A DNA stretch of 64,000 nt from Pseudonocardia cypriaca. Lineage in GTDB: Bacteria > Actinomycetota > Actinomycetes > Mycobacteriales > Pseudonocardiaceae. Position 1 is the first letter of the stretch. Every line of letters starts with the position of its first letter. The stretch lies in contig NZ_VFPH01000001.1 in the NCBI RefSeq assembly GCF_006717045.1, positions 2,852,001-2,916,000 of the forward strand, in the 5' to 3' direction. Of this stretch, positions 53,274-62,351 are shown piece after piece. A program made the translations under genes and the position numbers. The notes beneath the pieces are model-generated. The model made no database searches and was not told the origin of the DNA. It saw only the letters and a program-made list of their open reading frames with translations.

Positions 53274-53793
53274 GCGCGTCGCTGCCGCGATCGCTACGCG
53301 ACCCTTGACCCGCGAGCCTCTACGACCCCTGAGGGCCCGCTTCGCGGGCAGGCCCGGGCCTGCCCTCTCGGGGCGCGGCGCCACCGAAGCCCGGTCTCAC
53401 GGGCATGATCAGCGTTTCGGTGCGAAACCCGACGCCCTGCGTCGGAAAACGCACCCAACTGGTGATCTTCACAGCTCACGCACCCCTTCTCGGCTGATGC
53501 ACCCCGTCGACCGGTCGCATGGACCGGAACGGGGTGCGTGAGCCGAAACGGGGTGCGCGAGGGACCGGGACAAGGAGATGCCCGACACCGGTCTCCTGGC
53601 GGCGCCGCGCACCGAGAGGGCAGGCCCTTGGGCCTGCCCGCATAGCTTGCCCTCAAGGGGTCGCAGAGGCTCGCAGGTCAAGGGTCGCGCTAGCGATCGC
53701 GGAGCGACGCGCAGCGCCCTTGAGCTGTGAGGGGCGTCCCCGCACAATGCGCGGCGCCGCCGGGAGGCCCTGAGAAGGCAGGCCTCGAGGCTC

Positions 53794-54513
53794 CTAAACC
53801 CTTGCGGTGGCGAACTCCCGGCCTGCCTCGTTCTGGATGACCACCTCGGCGACCTGGTCGAGTGGCACCAGGGCGGAGCCGTCGAGCGTCACGCCGTCGC
53901 GCCAGCCGGACGGCGAGACGAGCCAGCCCCCCGCGATCTCGCGGGTACCGTCCTCGGCCACCACGACGATGTAGCACCGCTCGCCGGCCGGGATCCCCTT
54001 CACCGAGGTCGTGAGGCGCACCCAGCCAGCGGCAGGGGTGAGCGTCGCGGTCATCGAGACGCCGGGAGCGCCGTCGCCCGCCAGTTGTACGGCGCCCGGC
54101 GCGGCCACGACCGCGGGGGGTGGTGGGGCGGTCTGTCTCCCGATCATCACCCCGCCGCCCAGTACGACGGCGATCACGGCGGCGGCCGCGGCGACGAACA
54201 GGAACCGGCCCCGGCGGCGTCGCGCCGCCGCCTCCGCCCGGATCTGGCGCACGGTGCGTTGCAGCATGAAGTCGGCGTCCGGTGGACCGTCGAGGAACGC
54301 CTCCGGTGGCACGTCGTCGAGCAGGTCGACCATCCCGCGCAGTTCCTCCCACTCGCGGCGGCACGCCGGGCAGCCGGCGAGGTGCTCTTCAACGGCGCGC
54401 GACTGCGCCGGGTCGAGCAGGCCAAGGGCATGGGCGCCGAGCTCCTCGGGGATGTGCGCCCCGCCGTACTCCGGTCCCGTCCAGCCGCCGTTCCCGGCCC
54501 GGTGGCGGTTCAT
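53794..54513 (-). CDS. Anti-sigma factor with zinc-finger and RskA-like domain
   Basis: This 239-residue protein has a cytoplasmic zinc-binding anti-sigma domain (HALGLLDPAQSRAVEEHLAGCPACRREW; H-x3-C-x2-C pattern with the upstream His). A membrane segment follows (FLFVAAAAAVIAVVLGGGVMIG, about 103-124), then an extracytoplasmic RskA-type domain (TATLTPAAGWVRLTTSVKGIPAGERCYIVV; IAGGWLVSP). It holds the sigma factor inactive at the membrane until a signal releases it. Its ATG at 54513 overlaps the sigma gene stop, so the two are co-expressed. Its stop lies close to the repeat element copy 2. Confidence 0.9.
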   Translation of the reverse strand: MNRHRAGNGGWTGPEYGGAHIPEELGAHALGLLDPAQSRAVEEHLAGCPACRREWEELRGMVDLLDDVPPEAFLDGPPDADFMLQRTVRQIRAEAAARRRRGRFLFVAAAAAVIAVVLGGGVMIGRQTAPPPPAVVAAPGAVQLAGDGAPGVSMTATLTPAAGWVRLTTSVKGIPAGERCYIVVVAEDGTREIAGGWLVSPSGWRDGVTLDGSALVPLDQVAEVVIQNEAGREFATARV

Positions 54514-55052
54514 GCCGGCACCTCCCGCCCCGTCGCGCCTTCGGACATCGTTCCCGCCAGTGCCTGCCGCAGTGCCCGCAGCGCGTAGTACGACCGCGAC
54601 TTCACGGTGCCGGCCGGGATGCCGAGCGCCATGGCGGCCTCGCCGAGGCTGCGTCCCTGGAAGTAGATCTGGTCGAGCACGCCCCGGTGGTCCTCCGACA
54701 GCTCGTCGAGGGCCGCCATCACCGTGACCGAGGCCACGACGCTGTCGGCGTGGTCACGGACCATGGGCGGCATGTCCGGGTTCTCCGCGACCTCCTGCGG
54801 CCGGGCGGCCTTGGCCCGGTACCGGTCGGTCACGAGGTTGCGCACCACCGTGAGCAGCCAGCCCCGCGTGGAGCCCTTGCCGTTGGTCAGTACGTCGGGA
54901 TGTCGCCAGGCACGGATGAGCGTCTCTTGCACGATGTCCTCCGCAGCGGCACGATCGCCGGTCAGCCGGGTGGCGTACGCGAGCAGAGCGCGCCCGTGCT
55001 CGGAGTAAACGGCGTGCACCAGTGCCTCGTCACGATCACGGGCGGGTGGCAT
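54510..55052 (-). CDS. ECF-type RNA polymerase sigma factor (SigL-like)
   Basis: This 180-residue sigma factor has region 2 (RALLAYATRLTGDRAAAEDIVQETLIRAWRHPDVL, with GWLLTVVRNLVTDRYRA for promoter melting) and region 4 (VLDQIYFQGRSLGEAAMALGIPAGTVKSRSYYALRALRQAL). It pairs with the overlapping anti-sigma gene. The length and pairing to an RskA-type membrane anti-sigma match the SigL/SigK class. It probably drives the divergent Rieske operon at 55235-57133, though the promoter boxes were not resolved. Confidence 0.9.
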   Translation of the reverse strand: MPPARDRDEALVHAVYSEHGRALLAYATRLTGDRAAAEDIVQETLIRAWRHPDVLTNGKGSTRGWLLTVVRNLVTDRYRAKAARPQEVAENPDMPPMVRDHADSVVASVTVMAALDELSEDHRGVLDQIYFQGRSLGEAAMALGIPAGTVKSRSYYALRALRQALAGTMSEGATGREVPA

Positions 55053-55234
55053 GGTCGGTGGGCTCCCGGGGCTTGGGTCGGGGGCGGAACCCTAGCGGAG
55101 CAGTTCCCACCCCCGACACGGCCGAACGCGGCGGGTGGTTCATCGGTATTTCCTCGAACCGCTCGGCCATCGCATCCGTGTGGGGAGGAGTGCGCCCGGA
55201 CCGACCGGGCCCCGACGACCCCGGGGGAAATGCC

Positions 55235-55957
55235 GTGTCCAGGTTCGCACCGCTGATCACACTCGGGACGGTGGCCGCGCTCGGCGGTGGGCTGCTGCTG
55301 GTCAACACCACGGTCCTCGGCCCGCCGGCCACCACGGCCGGCACCGCCGTGGCCGCGCCGCCGGTCGTCGCGGCCGAGGTGGCGCCGGGAGCCGCGCCGG
55401 ACGCGGGTCCCGCGCCGAACGCCGCCGCACCACCCGTCCCGCCCGCCGCCGCCCCGGTAGCGCCCGCCGTGGTCCAGGCGGCGTACACGGGCCGGTCGGC
55501 GGGCAACGAGGTCACCGTCGCCCTCGCTGTGAAGGACGGGAAGGCCGTGGCCTACGTCTGCGACGGCAAGAAGGTCGAGGCCTGGCTCGACGGCACGATC
55601 ACCGGCGCGGACCTGCAGCTGTCCGGGGCGGACGGCAAGCCCGGCATCACCGCCACCGTGACGGACGCGGCCACACTCGGCACGGTCACCGTCGGGGGCG
55701 AGGAGCTGCCCTTCGCCGCGGAGAGCGTCGCGACGCCTGCCGGGCTCTACGAGGGTCGCGCCGCCGTGCGCGGTGTCCTCACCCGGATCGGCTGGATCGT
55801 CGACGAGGACGGCAAGGTCACCGGCGTCGCCAACGCGGGCGGCACCCGCAGGCCCGCGCCCGCGCTGAACCCGGCCGACCCCGCCGCGACGACGATCGAC
55901 GGCGTTCCGGTCACGGTCACCGCCCTCGACGGCTCCGCGCCGGTGGTCCGGCGATGA
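55235..55957 (+). CDS. Membrane-anchored hypothetical protein
   Basis: This 240-residue protein has an N-terminal hydrophobic anchor (FAPLITLGTVAALGGGLLLVNTTVL), a long Ala/Pro-rich linker (about 30-80) and a beta-rich exported domain (AYTGRSAGNEVTVALAVKDGKAVAYVCDGKKVEAWLDGTI; TVTVGGEELPFAAESVATPAGLYEG). I recognise no family. GTG at 55235 follows GGGGGA. It overlaps the DUF6529 gene by 4 bp, so it is co-expressed with the Rieske protein and divergent from the sigma gene. Confidence 0.72.
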   Translation: MSRFAPLITLGTVAALGGGLLLVNTTVLGPPATTAGTAVAAPPVVAAEVAPGAAPDAGPAPNAAAPPVPPAAAPVAPAVVQAAYTGRSAGNEVTVALAVKDGKAVAYVCDGKKVEAWLDGTITGADLQLSGADGKPGITATVTDAATLGTVTVGGEELPFAAESVATPAGLYEGRAAVRGVLTRIGWIVDEDGKVTGVANAGGTRRPAPALNPADPAATTIDGVPVTVTALDGSAPVVRR

Positions 55958-56643
55958 CCCGCTCCGCACCCGGCTTCCCGTCCCAGCAGACGACCGCCGG
56001 GATGCCCGGGCCGCATTCCGGGCCGGATCATGAGCGGACCATGCCGCGCGCGGTGGGCTATCCCATCCCTCCGCCCCACCGCCGCGCCGCACCGCGGAGC
56101 GGAGCCGCCGGGTTCGTCGTCGCGGCGGCCATCGGCTCGCTGGTCGCAGTGGGCCTCGGGGTGTACGGCCGGACGCACGAGCCGACGTCGGTCGCGCTCA
56201 ACATCGCAGGTTTCTCCTCGGGGATCGCCGCGAAGTCGTGGCTGGCCACCGGCGCGTTCCTGCTCGCGCTCGTGCAGCTGTGGTCCGCGGCCGCCCTCTA
56301 CGGGCGGGTGGGTCGCCGGTGGCGGGCGGCGGGCGGCGCGCCCGGCTGGGTGGCGGGCCTGCACCGCTGGTCGGGGCGGGCGGCGGTGCTGCTCACCGTC
56401 CCGGTGGCCGTGCACTGCCTCTACGCCCTCGGATTCGCCGACGGCACGACGCGCGTGCTCGTGCACTCACTCGCAGGCTGCTTCCTGTACGGCGTGTTCG
56501 TCACGAAGATGCTCGTGCTGCAGCGGCCGACGAGCCCCCGCTGGAGCCTCCCGCTGCTCGGGGGTTTGTTGTTCACATCCCTCACCGCCGTCTGGCTCAG
56601 CTCGGCGGTGTGGTTCTTCTCGACGTCCGGACTCTCCTTCTGA
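55954..56643 (+). CDS. DUF6529 membrane protein
   Basis: This 229-residue protein has a Pro-rich N-terminus and four or five membrane segments: AAGFVVAAAIGSLVAVGLGVYG; WLATGAFLLALVQLWSAAALYG; AAVLLTVPVAVHCLYALGF; LVHSLAGCFLYGVFVTKMLVL; LLGGLLFTSLTAVWLSSAVWFF. Its His residues in helices and the neighbouring Rieske protein hint at a heme- or electron-transfer membrane partner of the ferric-reductase-like kind, which is inference. The ATG at 55954 overlaps the upstream gene. It is followed by the Rieske gene 10 bp on. Confidence 0.85.
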   Translation: MTRSAPGFPSQQTTAGMPGPHSGPDHERTMPRAVGYPIPPPHRRAAPRSGAAGFVVAAAIGSLVAVGLGVYGRTHEPTSVALNIAGFSSGIAAKSWLATGAFLLALVQLWSAAALYGRVGRRWRAAGGAPGWVAGLHRWSGRAAVLLTVPVAVHCLYALGFADGTTRVLVHSLAGCFLYGVFVTKMLVLQRPTSPRWSLPLLGGLLFTSLTAVWLSSAVWFFSTSGLSF

Positions 56644-56653
56644 AGGGAAACCC

Positions 56654-57133
56654 GTGCTTCCTGCCCACCCGAGCCCCCTCACGCGGCGCGCGTTCGTCGC
56701 GGGTACGTGCGGTGCCGCCTGCGTCACAGCGCTGAGCGCCTGCACCACCTACGGAGCCGGCACGGCGCCCGCGCAGGCGCCCGCCGCACCGGACGCGCAG
56801 GGCGCTCCCGCCCAGGGCGGTTCTCCCCAGGGCGGCTCTTCGCAGGGCGCAGCGCTCACCAAGACGTCCGACATCCCGGTCGGCGGCGGTGCCGTGTTCG
56901 CCGAACAGGACGTGGTGGTCACCCAGCCGGCCGCGGGGCAGTACCGCGCCTTCTCCGCCACCTGCACCCACCAGGGTTGCCCGGTCACGGAGGTGGCCGA
57001 CGGCACGATCAACTGCAACTGCCACGGCAGCAAGTTCGCAGCCGCCGACGGCTCCGTCGTGGACGGGCCCGCGAAGACCCCGCTCGCGGAGCGGGACATC
57101 ACCGTGACCGGGGAGGAGATCCGGCTCGCCTGA
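56654..57133 (+). CDS. Rieske (2Fe-2S) protein, Tat-type lipoprotein
   Basis: This 159-residue protein has a Tat-like signal (SPLTRRAFVAGTCGAACVTALSAC, lipobox LSAC) and, after a Gln/Gly-rich linker, a compact Rieske domain with CTHQGC and CNCHGSKF (the Cys2His2 cluster ligands). Its positions are standard for binding a 2Fe-2S cluster. It probably sits on the outside of the membrane and passes electrons to or from the DUF6529 protein. It is the last gene in the divergent operon. Confidence 0.92.
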   Translation: MLPAHPSPLTRRAFVAGTCGAACVTALSACTTYGAGTAPAQAPAAPDAQGAPAQGGSPQGGSSQGAALTKTSDIPVGGGAVFAEQDVVVTQPAAGQYRAFSATCTHQGCPVTEVADGTINCNCHGSKFAAADGSVVDGPAKTPLAERDITVTGEEIRLA

Positions 57134-57254
57134 GCGGCCGTGGGTCGGATCACCCCGCGGGGACCCGGCCGCAGCAGCCGCACCGACCTACACTCCGGAC
57201 GGTCGGGCCCGGCGGCAGGGTTGCCGCCCGGGGTGGCGGAAGGTGTGGCGCTGC

Positions 57255-59186
57255 ATGGACACGGCCCCCAGCGGAACGGCCGGTACGGCACAGGTCGACG
57301 GTGACGCGCTCGACGCGCAGGCGCCCCCGGAGCCGGAGGAGCTGGCGCTCGCCGCTGAGTTCCCCGAGGCGGACCGGGCCGACTGGCTCGCGCTCGTCGA
57401 CCAGGTGGTGCGCAAGGCAGGCAAGCTCCCGGAGAACGCCGAGCCGGGCGCGGGGTTCGACAGGCTGACCGGGCGCACGCTCGACGACATCCCGGTCCGC
57501 CCCCTCTACACGGCGGGCGACGCCCCCGACCCGGATGCTGCCGGGGTGCCCGGCGCGGCCCCGTACGTGCGCGGCGGGCGCGCGAACGGCCCCGCCCCCG
57601 CCGGATGGGACGTGCGGCAGCGCCACGCCGATCCCGACCCCGCGGCAGCTCGTGGTGCGGTGCTCGCCGACCTCGAGAACGGGGTGTCCTCGATCTGGCT
57701 CGCGGTCGGTGCCGGTGGCACCGCCGTCGCGGATCTCGGCGCGGTCCTCGACGGCGTGCACCTCGATCTCGCCCCCGTCGTGCTCGACGCGTCGGGCGAC
57801 AGCGCGGACACGGAGCTCGCCGCGGCCGACGCGTTCCTCGGCCTGGCGGCGGATCGCGGCGTCCCGCCCGCCGATCTGCTGGGCACGCTGGGTCTCGACC
57901 CGGTGGGCAGGCGGGCTCGTACCGGCGACGGGCCGGAGCCCGATGCGGTCGTGCCGCTCGCCGTGCGGGTGGCGAAGGAGTTCCCGCGGGTCCGTGCGGT
58001 GGTCGTCGACGCGCTGCCGGTGCACGGCGCCGGGGCGTCGGATGCGCAGGAGCTGGGGTTCTCGCTCGCCGCGGGCGTCGCCTACCTGCGGGCGCTCACC
58101 GCGGCCGGGCTCGACCTGCCCGCGGCGGCCGGGCTGATCGAGTTCCGGTACGCCGCCACTGCCGAGCAGTTCCCGACGATCGCGAAGCTGCGGGCGGCGC
58201 GCCTGCTGTGGTCGCGGGTCACGCAGGCGTGCGGTGCGGCGTCGCCGCAGTTCCAGCACGCAGTGGGGTCGCCGTCGATGCTGACCCGGCGGGACGTGCA
58301 CGGCAACCTCCTGCGCGGCACGGTCGCGGGCTTCGCGGCCGGCATCGGCGGGGCGGACGCGGTCACGGTGGCCCCGTTCGACGCCGCCCTGGGTGGGTCC
58401 GGACCGTTCTCCCGGCGGATCGCGCGCAACACGCAGTCGCTGCTCGTGCAGGAGGCGCACCTGGCGCGGGTGATCGACCCGGCGGGCGGCTCCTGGTTCG
58501 TGGAGTCGCTGACCCGCGAGCTCGCCGCCGCGGCGTGGGCGTTCTTCCAGGAGATCGAGGCAGCAGGCGGGGTGCTCGCCGCCCTGGACGCCGGCCTGGT
58601 GGCCGAACGGGTCGCCGTCGTTCGCGGGCGGCGCGAGGAGGCGGCCGCCCGGCGCACCGCGCCGATCGTCGGGGTGAGCGAGTACGCCGACCCGGGGGAG
58701 ATTCGGGAGCCGGCGGGCGACCCCGGTCCGCCCCCGGCCGGGCTGCCGCGGTTCCGGCCCGCGGAGCGCTACGAGGCCTACCGGGACCGGTCGGACGCCC
58801 TGCTCGCCGAGACCGGCTCCCGGCCGCGGGCGTTCCTGGCCACCCTCGGCCCGCTCGCCGCGTACACGCCGCGGGCGGGGTTCGCGCGCAACCTCCTGCA
58901 GGCCGGTGGGATCGAGACCCCGGAAGCGGGACCGACCGAGACCTCCGACGAGGTGGTCGCGGCGTTCCGGGAGGCGGGCACCCCGGTGGCGGTGCTCTGC
59001 GCGCCGGACGCGCTCTACGCCGAGCGCGCCGAGGAGACGGTGGCGGCGCTGCGCGCAGCCGGGGCGAGGTATCTGTTGCTGGCGGGCACGGCGGAGGTGC
59101 CGGGCGTGGACGGCAACCTCGCCGCGGGGTGCGACGCACTGGCCGTGATCGAGTCGGTCCACCGGGCACTGGAGGTGCAGCCGTGA
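57255..59186 (+). CDS. mutA: Methylmalonyl-CoA mutase small subunit
   Basis: This 643-residue subunit has the mutase fold: an N-terminal TIM-barrel region (LAAEFPEADRADWLALVDQVVRKAGKLPENAEPGAGFDRLTGRTLDDIPVRPLYT), then FRYAATAEQFPTIAKLRAARLLWSRV, IARNTQSLLVQEAHLARVIDPAGGSWFVESLT and a C-terminal degenerate B12-binding domain. It lacks the DxHxxG motif, as expected for the non-catalytic subunit. It forms the heterodimer with MutB. GTG at 57243 is a possible earlier start; the ATG at 57255 is preferred. It overlaps mutB by GTGA. Confidence 0.95.
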   Translation: MDTAPSGTAGTAQVDGDALDAQAPPEPEELALAAEFPEADRADWLALVDQVVRKAGKLPENAEPGAGFDRLTGRTLDDIPVRPLYTAGDAPDPDAAGVPGAAPYVRGGRANGPAPAGWDVRQRHADPDPAAARGAVLADLENGVSSIWLAVGAGGTAVADLGAVLDGVHLDLAPVVLDASGDSADTELAAADAFLGLAADRGVPPADLLGTLGLDPVGRRARTGDGPEPDAVVPLAVRVAKEFPRVRAVVVDALPVHGAGASDAQELGFSLAAGVAYLRALTAAGLDLPAAAGLIEFRYAATAEQFPTIAKLRAARLLWSRVTQACGAASPQFQHAVGSPSMLTRRDVHGNLLRGTVAGFAAGIGGADAVTVAPFDAALGGSGPFSRRIARNTQSLLVQEAHLARVIDPAGGSWFVESLTRELAAAAWAFFQEIEAAGGVLAALDAGLVAERVAVVRGRREEAAARRTAPIVGVSEYADPGEIREPAGDPGPPPAGLPRFRPAERYEAYRDRSDALLAETGSRPRAFLATLGPLAAYTPRAGFARNLLQAGGIETPEAGPTETSDEVVAAFREAGTPVAVLCAPDALYAERAEETVAALRAAGARYLLLAGTAEVPGVDGNLAAGCDALAVIESVHRALEVQP

Positions 59187-61345
59187 TCCCCGACTTCACC
59201 CGGGTCCCCCTCGACGACGAGGCACCGCCCGAGCAGCACTGGGCCGGAGAGGTCCCGGTGTGGGACTCGCCGGAGGGCATCGCCGTGCAGCCGCTCTACA
59301 CCGCGGCCGATCTCACCGGCATCGACTTCCTGCACACCTATCCGGGGATCGCGCCGTACCTGCGTGGCCCGTACCCGACGATGTACACCACCCAGCCCTG
59401 GACGGTGCGCCAGTACGCGGGCTTCTCCACCGCGGCGGAGTCGAACGCCTTCTACCGGCGCAACCTGGCGGCCGGGCAGAAGGGTCTGTCCATCGCGTTC
59501 GACCTCGCGACGCACCGCGGTTACGACTCCGACCACCCCCGCGTGGGGGGCGACGTGGGCATGGCGGGCGTCGCCATCGACTCGATCTACGACATGCGGC
59601 AGCTGTTCGACGGCATCCCGCTCGGCGAGATGTCGGTGTCGATGACGATGAACGGCGCCGTGCTACCGGTGCTCGCCCTCTACATCGTGGCCGGCGAGGA
59701 GCAGGGCGTCCCGCACGAGAAGCTCACGGGAACCATCCAGAACGACATCCTCAAGGAGTTCATGGTCCGCAACACCTACATCTACCCGCCGCAGCCGTCG
59801 ATGCAGATCATCTCCGACATCTTCGCCTACACCTCGCGGGAGATGCCGAAGTTCAACTCGATCTCCATCTCCGGCTACCACATCCAGGAGGCGGGTGCGA
59901 CCGCCGACCTGGAGCTGGCCTACACGCTCGCCGACGGCGTGGAGTACCTGCGGGCCGGGGTCGACGCCGGGCTGGGGATCGACGCGTTCGCGCCCCGGCT
60001 GTCGTTCTTCTTCGGCATCGGCATGAACTTCTTCATGGAGGTGGCGAAGCTGCGCGCGGCGCGGCTGCTGTGGGCCAAGCTGGTGAAGCAGTTCGACCCG
60101 GGTAGCGACAGGTCGCTGTCGTTGCGCACCCACTGCCAGACCTCGGGGTGGTCGCTGACCGCGCAGGACGTCTACAACAACGTGATCCGCACCTGCGTGG
60201 AGGCGATGGCCGCCACCCAGGGCCACACCCAGTCGCTGCACACCAACGCCCTGGACGAGGCCCTCGCGCTGCCGACCGACTTCTCCGCGCGGATCGCGCG
60301 CAACACGCAGCTGCTGCTGCAGCACGAGTCCGGCACCACGAAGGTGATCGACCCGTGGGGTGGCAGCTTCTACGTGGAGCGGCTGACCTACGACCTGGCC
60401 CGCCACGCCTGGGCGCACATCACCGAGGTGGAGCGGGCCGGTGGGATGGCGGCCGCGATCGACGCCGGGATCCCGAAGCTGCGGGTCGAGGAGGCCGCGG
60501 CCCGCACCCAGGCGCGGATCGACTCCGGGCGCCAGCCCGTGATCGGCGTCAACACCTACGTCGCCGACTCCGACGAGGACGTCGAGGTGTTGAAGGTCGA
60601 CAACGCCGGCGTGCGTCGCGAGCAGCTGGAGAAGCTGCGCCGGCTGCGGGAGGAACGTGACGATCGCGCGGTCGAGGGCGCATTGCAGGCGCTGACGAAC
60701 GCGGCCGCCCTGGTCGCCGAGGGCTCCCCGCGCAGCGAGGAGCAGAACCTCCTCGCCCTGTCGGTCGCTGCAGCGCGGGCGAAGGCCACGGTCGGGGAGA
60801 TCTCCGACGCGCTGGAGAAGCTGTTCTCGCGCCACGCCGGGCAGATCCGCATCATCTCCGGTGTGTACGCGCATGAGGCGGGGCAGAACCCGGCGATCGA
60901 CCGCGCCCGCGAGCTGGTGGAGGAGTTCTCCGCCCTCGAGGGCCGCCAGCCGCGCATCCTGGTGGCCAAGATCGGCCAGGACGGGCACGACCGCGGCCAG
61001 AAGGTGATCGCCACCGCGTTCGCCGACCTCGGGTTCGACGTCGACGTCGGCCCCCTGTTCTCCACCCCCGCCGAGGTCGCCCGCCAGGCCGTCGAGGCGG
61101 ACGTCCACGTCGTCGGGGTCAGCTCGCTCGCCGCCGGGCACCTCACGCTCGTGCCCGAGCTGCGCGCCGAGCTCGCAGAGCTGGACCGCGACGACATCAT
61201 GATCGTCGTCGGCGGTGTGATCCCGCCCGCCGACCACGCCGCACTGCAGGAGGCGGGCGCCGCCGCGGTCTTCGGCCCCGGCACCGTCATCGCCGAGGCC
61301 GCCGTCGACCTGCTCGGCACCCTCACGGCGAAGCTGCACGGGTAG
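59183..61345 (+). CDS. mutB: Methylmalonyl-CoA mutase large (catalytic) subunit
   Basis: This 720-residue subunit is full length. The catalytic barrel shows PYLRGPYPTMYTTQPWTVRQYAGFSTAAESNAFYRRNLAAGQKGLSIAFDLATHRGYDSD, and the C-terminal B12 domain has KIGQDGHDRGQKVIATAFADLGFDVDVG with the cobalt-binding His in DGHDRG. It interconverts (R)-methylmalonyl-CoA and succinyl-CoA with adenosylcobalamin. The GTG at 59183 overlaps the mutA stop. Confidence 0.97.
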   Translation: MIPDFTRVPLDDEAPPEQHWAGEVPVWDSPEGIAVQPLYTAADLTGIDFLHTYPGIAPYLRGPYPTMYTTQPWTVRQYAGFSTAAESNAFYRRNLAAGQKGLSIAFDLATHRGYDSDHPRVGGDVGMAGVAIDSIYDMRQLFDGIPLGEMSVSMTMNGAVLPVLALYIVAGEEQGVPHEKLTGTIQNDILKEFMVRNTYIYPPQPSMQIISDIFAYTSREMPKFNSISISGYHIQEAGATADLELAYTLADGVEYLRAGVDAGLGIDAFAPRLSFFFGIGMNFFMEVAKLRAARLLWAKLVKQFDPGSDRSLSLRTHCQTSGWSLTAQDVYNNVIRTCVEAMAATQGHTQSLHTNALDEALALPTDFSARIARNTQLLLQHESGTTKVIDPWGGSFYVERLTYDLARHAWAHITEVERAGGMAAAIDAGIPKLRVEEAAARTQARIDSGRQPVIGVNTYVADSDEDVEVLKVDNAGVRREQLEKLRRLREERDDRAVEGALQALTNAAALVAEGSPRSEEQNLLALSVAAARAKATVGEISDALEKLFSRHAGQIRIISGVYAHEAGQNPAIDRARELVEEFSALEGRQPRILVAKIGQDGHDRGQKVIATAFADLGFDVDVGPLFSTPAEVARQAVEADVHVVGVSSLAAGHLTLVPELRAELAELDRDDIMIVVGGVIPPADHAALQEAGAAAVFGPGTVIAEAAVDLLGTLTAKLHG

Positions 61346-61347
61346 CC

Positions 61348-62331
61348 GTGCCGCGCGAGGTCGACGTCGCAGGCCTGGTGAAGGGCGTGCTGGCCGGGTC
61401 GCGGGCGGTGCTCGCGCGGGCGATCACGCTCGTCGAGTCGCACCGCACCGACCACCGCGAGGCCGCGCAGCAGATGCTGATGGAGCTGCTCCCGCACGCC
61501 GGTGGCGGTCGCCGGGTCGGGATCAGCGGCGTGCCGGGCGTCGGGAAGTCCACCTTCATCGAGGCGCTCGGCACCCGGCTCACCGCGGCGGGCCACCGCG
61601 TGGCCGTGCTCGCCGTCGACCCGTCCTCGACCCGGACGATGGGCTCGATCCTCGGCGACAAGACCCGCATGGCGCGCCTCGCGAGCGACGACGGCGCGTT
61701 CGTGCGGCCCTCGCCGAGCGCCGGCACGCTCGGCGGCGTCGCACGCGCGACCCGCGAGACGATCGTGCTGATGGAGGCCGCCGGTTACGACGTGGTGCTG
61801 GTGGAGACAGTCGGGGTCGGCCAGTCGGAGGTGGCCGTCGCCGCGATGGTCGACACGTTCCTCCTGCTCACGATCGCCCGCACCGGCGACTCCCTGCAGG
61901 GGATCAAGAAGGGCATCCTCGAGCTCGCCGACGTCGTCGCCGTCAACAAGGCCGACGGCCCGCACGAGGCCGACGCCCGCGCGGCGGCCCGCGAGCTGCG
62001 CGGCGCCCTGCGCATGCTCACCCCCTCCACCGCGGCCTGGACCACACCGGTCCTCACGTGCAGCGCCCAGACCGGCGCAGGCATGGACGAGGTGTGGACG
62101 GCGGTGCTGGACCACCGCGCCGCACTCGAAGCGGCGGGCGAGCTGGAGCGCCGCCGCGCCGACCAGCAAGTCGAGTGGATGTGGCGGGTGGTCCGCGACC
62201 GCCTGCTCGACCGCCTGCAGTCCGACCCGGGCGTCCGCGCGGCCCTCCCCGAGGTCGAGCGGGCCGTCCGGGACGGCGAGCTCACCCCCACGCTGGCCGC
62301 CCAGCAGCTCCTGGACCGGCTCGGCGGCTGA
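61348..62331 (+). CDS. meaB: MeaB-type G-protein chaperone of methylmalonyl-CoA mutase
   Basis: This 327-residue G3E GTPase has the P-loop GVPGVGKSTFIEALG, the switch VDPSSTRTMGSILGDKTRMARLA, the Walker-B-like VETVGVGQSE and the guanine base motif NKAD. MeaB loads adenosylcobalamin onto the mutase and protects the enzyme during turnover. GTG at 61348 lies 2 bp after mutB, so mutA, mutB and meaB are one operon. No B12 riboswitch is seen upstream. Confidence 0.95.
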   Translation: MPREVDVAGLVKGVLAGSRAVLARAITLVESHRTDHREAAQQMLMELLPHAGGGRRVGISGVPGVGKSTFIEALGTRLTAAGHRVAVLAVDPSSTRTMGSILGDKTRMARLASDDGAFVRPSPSAGTLGGVARATRETIVLMEAAGYDVVLVETVGVGQSEVAVAAMVDTFLLLTIARTGDSLQGIKKGILELADVVAVNKADGPHEADARAAARELRGALRMLTPSTAAWTTPVLTCSAQTGAGMDEVWTAVLDHRAALEAAGELERRRADQQVEWMWRVVRDRLLDRLQSDPGVRAALPEVERAVRDGELTPTLAAQQLLDRLGG

Positions 62332-62351
62332 TCGAGATGGCTGCGGGCGGG

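Larger units (their letters stand above)
51770..53775. repeat. Inverted-arm repeat element, copy 2, interrupted by the IS256-family element
   Basis: The left arm begins about 51770 and is split at 51839/53274 by the IS, continuing to about 53395. The core runs about 53396-53586 and the right arm about 53587-53775. The sequence matches copy 1 (3589-4149) in both arms and in the roughly 70-bp core block. Within the core, gctcacgcacccc (about 53474-53486) is matched by ggggtgcgtgagc (about 53530-53542) as a perfect 13-bp inverted pair. Joining the two sides of the IS, with one copy of the 8-bp target, restores ctgcgcgtcgctgccgcg, against ctgcgcgtcgctccgcg in copy 1. Part of the gene-free stretch between cydA and the anti-sigma gene; no gene is seen in it apart from the transposase. 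Confidence 0.82.

Noticed and set aside
57134..57254. Cobalamin riboswitch ahead of the B12-dependent mutase operon
   Set aside because: The 120-bp region lacks the B12-box consensus and enough length for the aptamer; only a GC hairpin is present.
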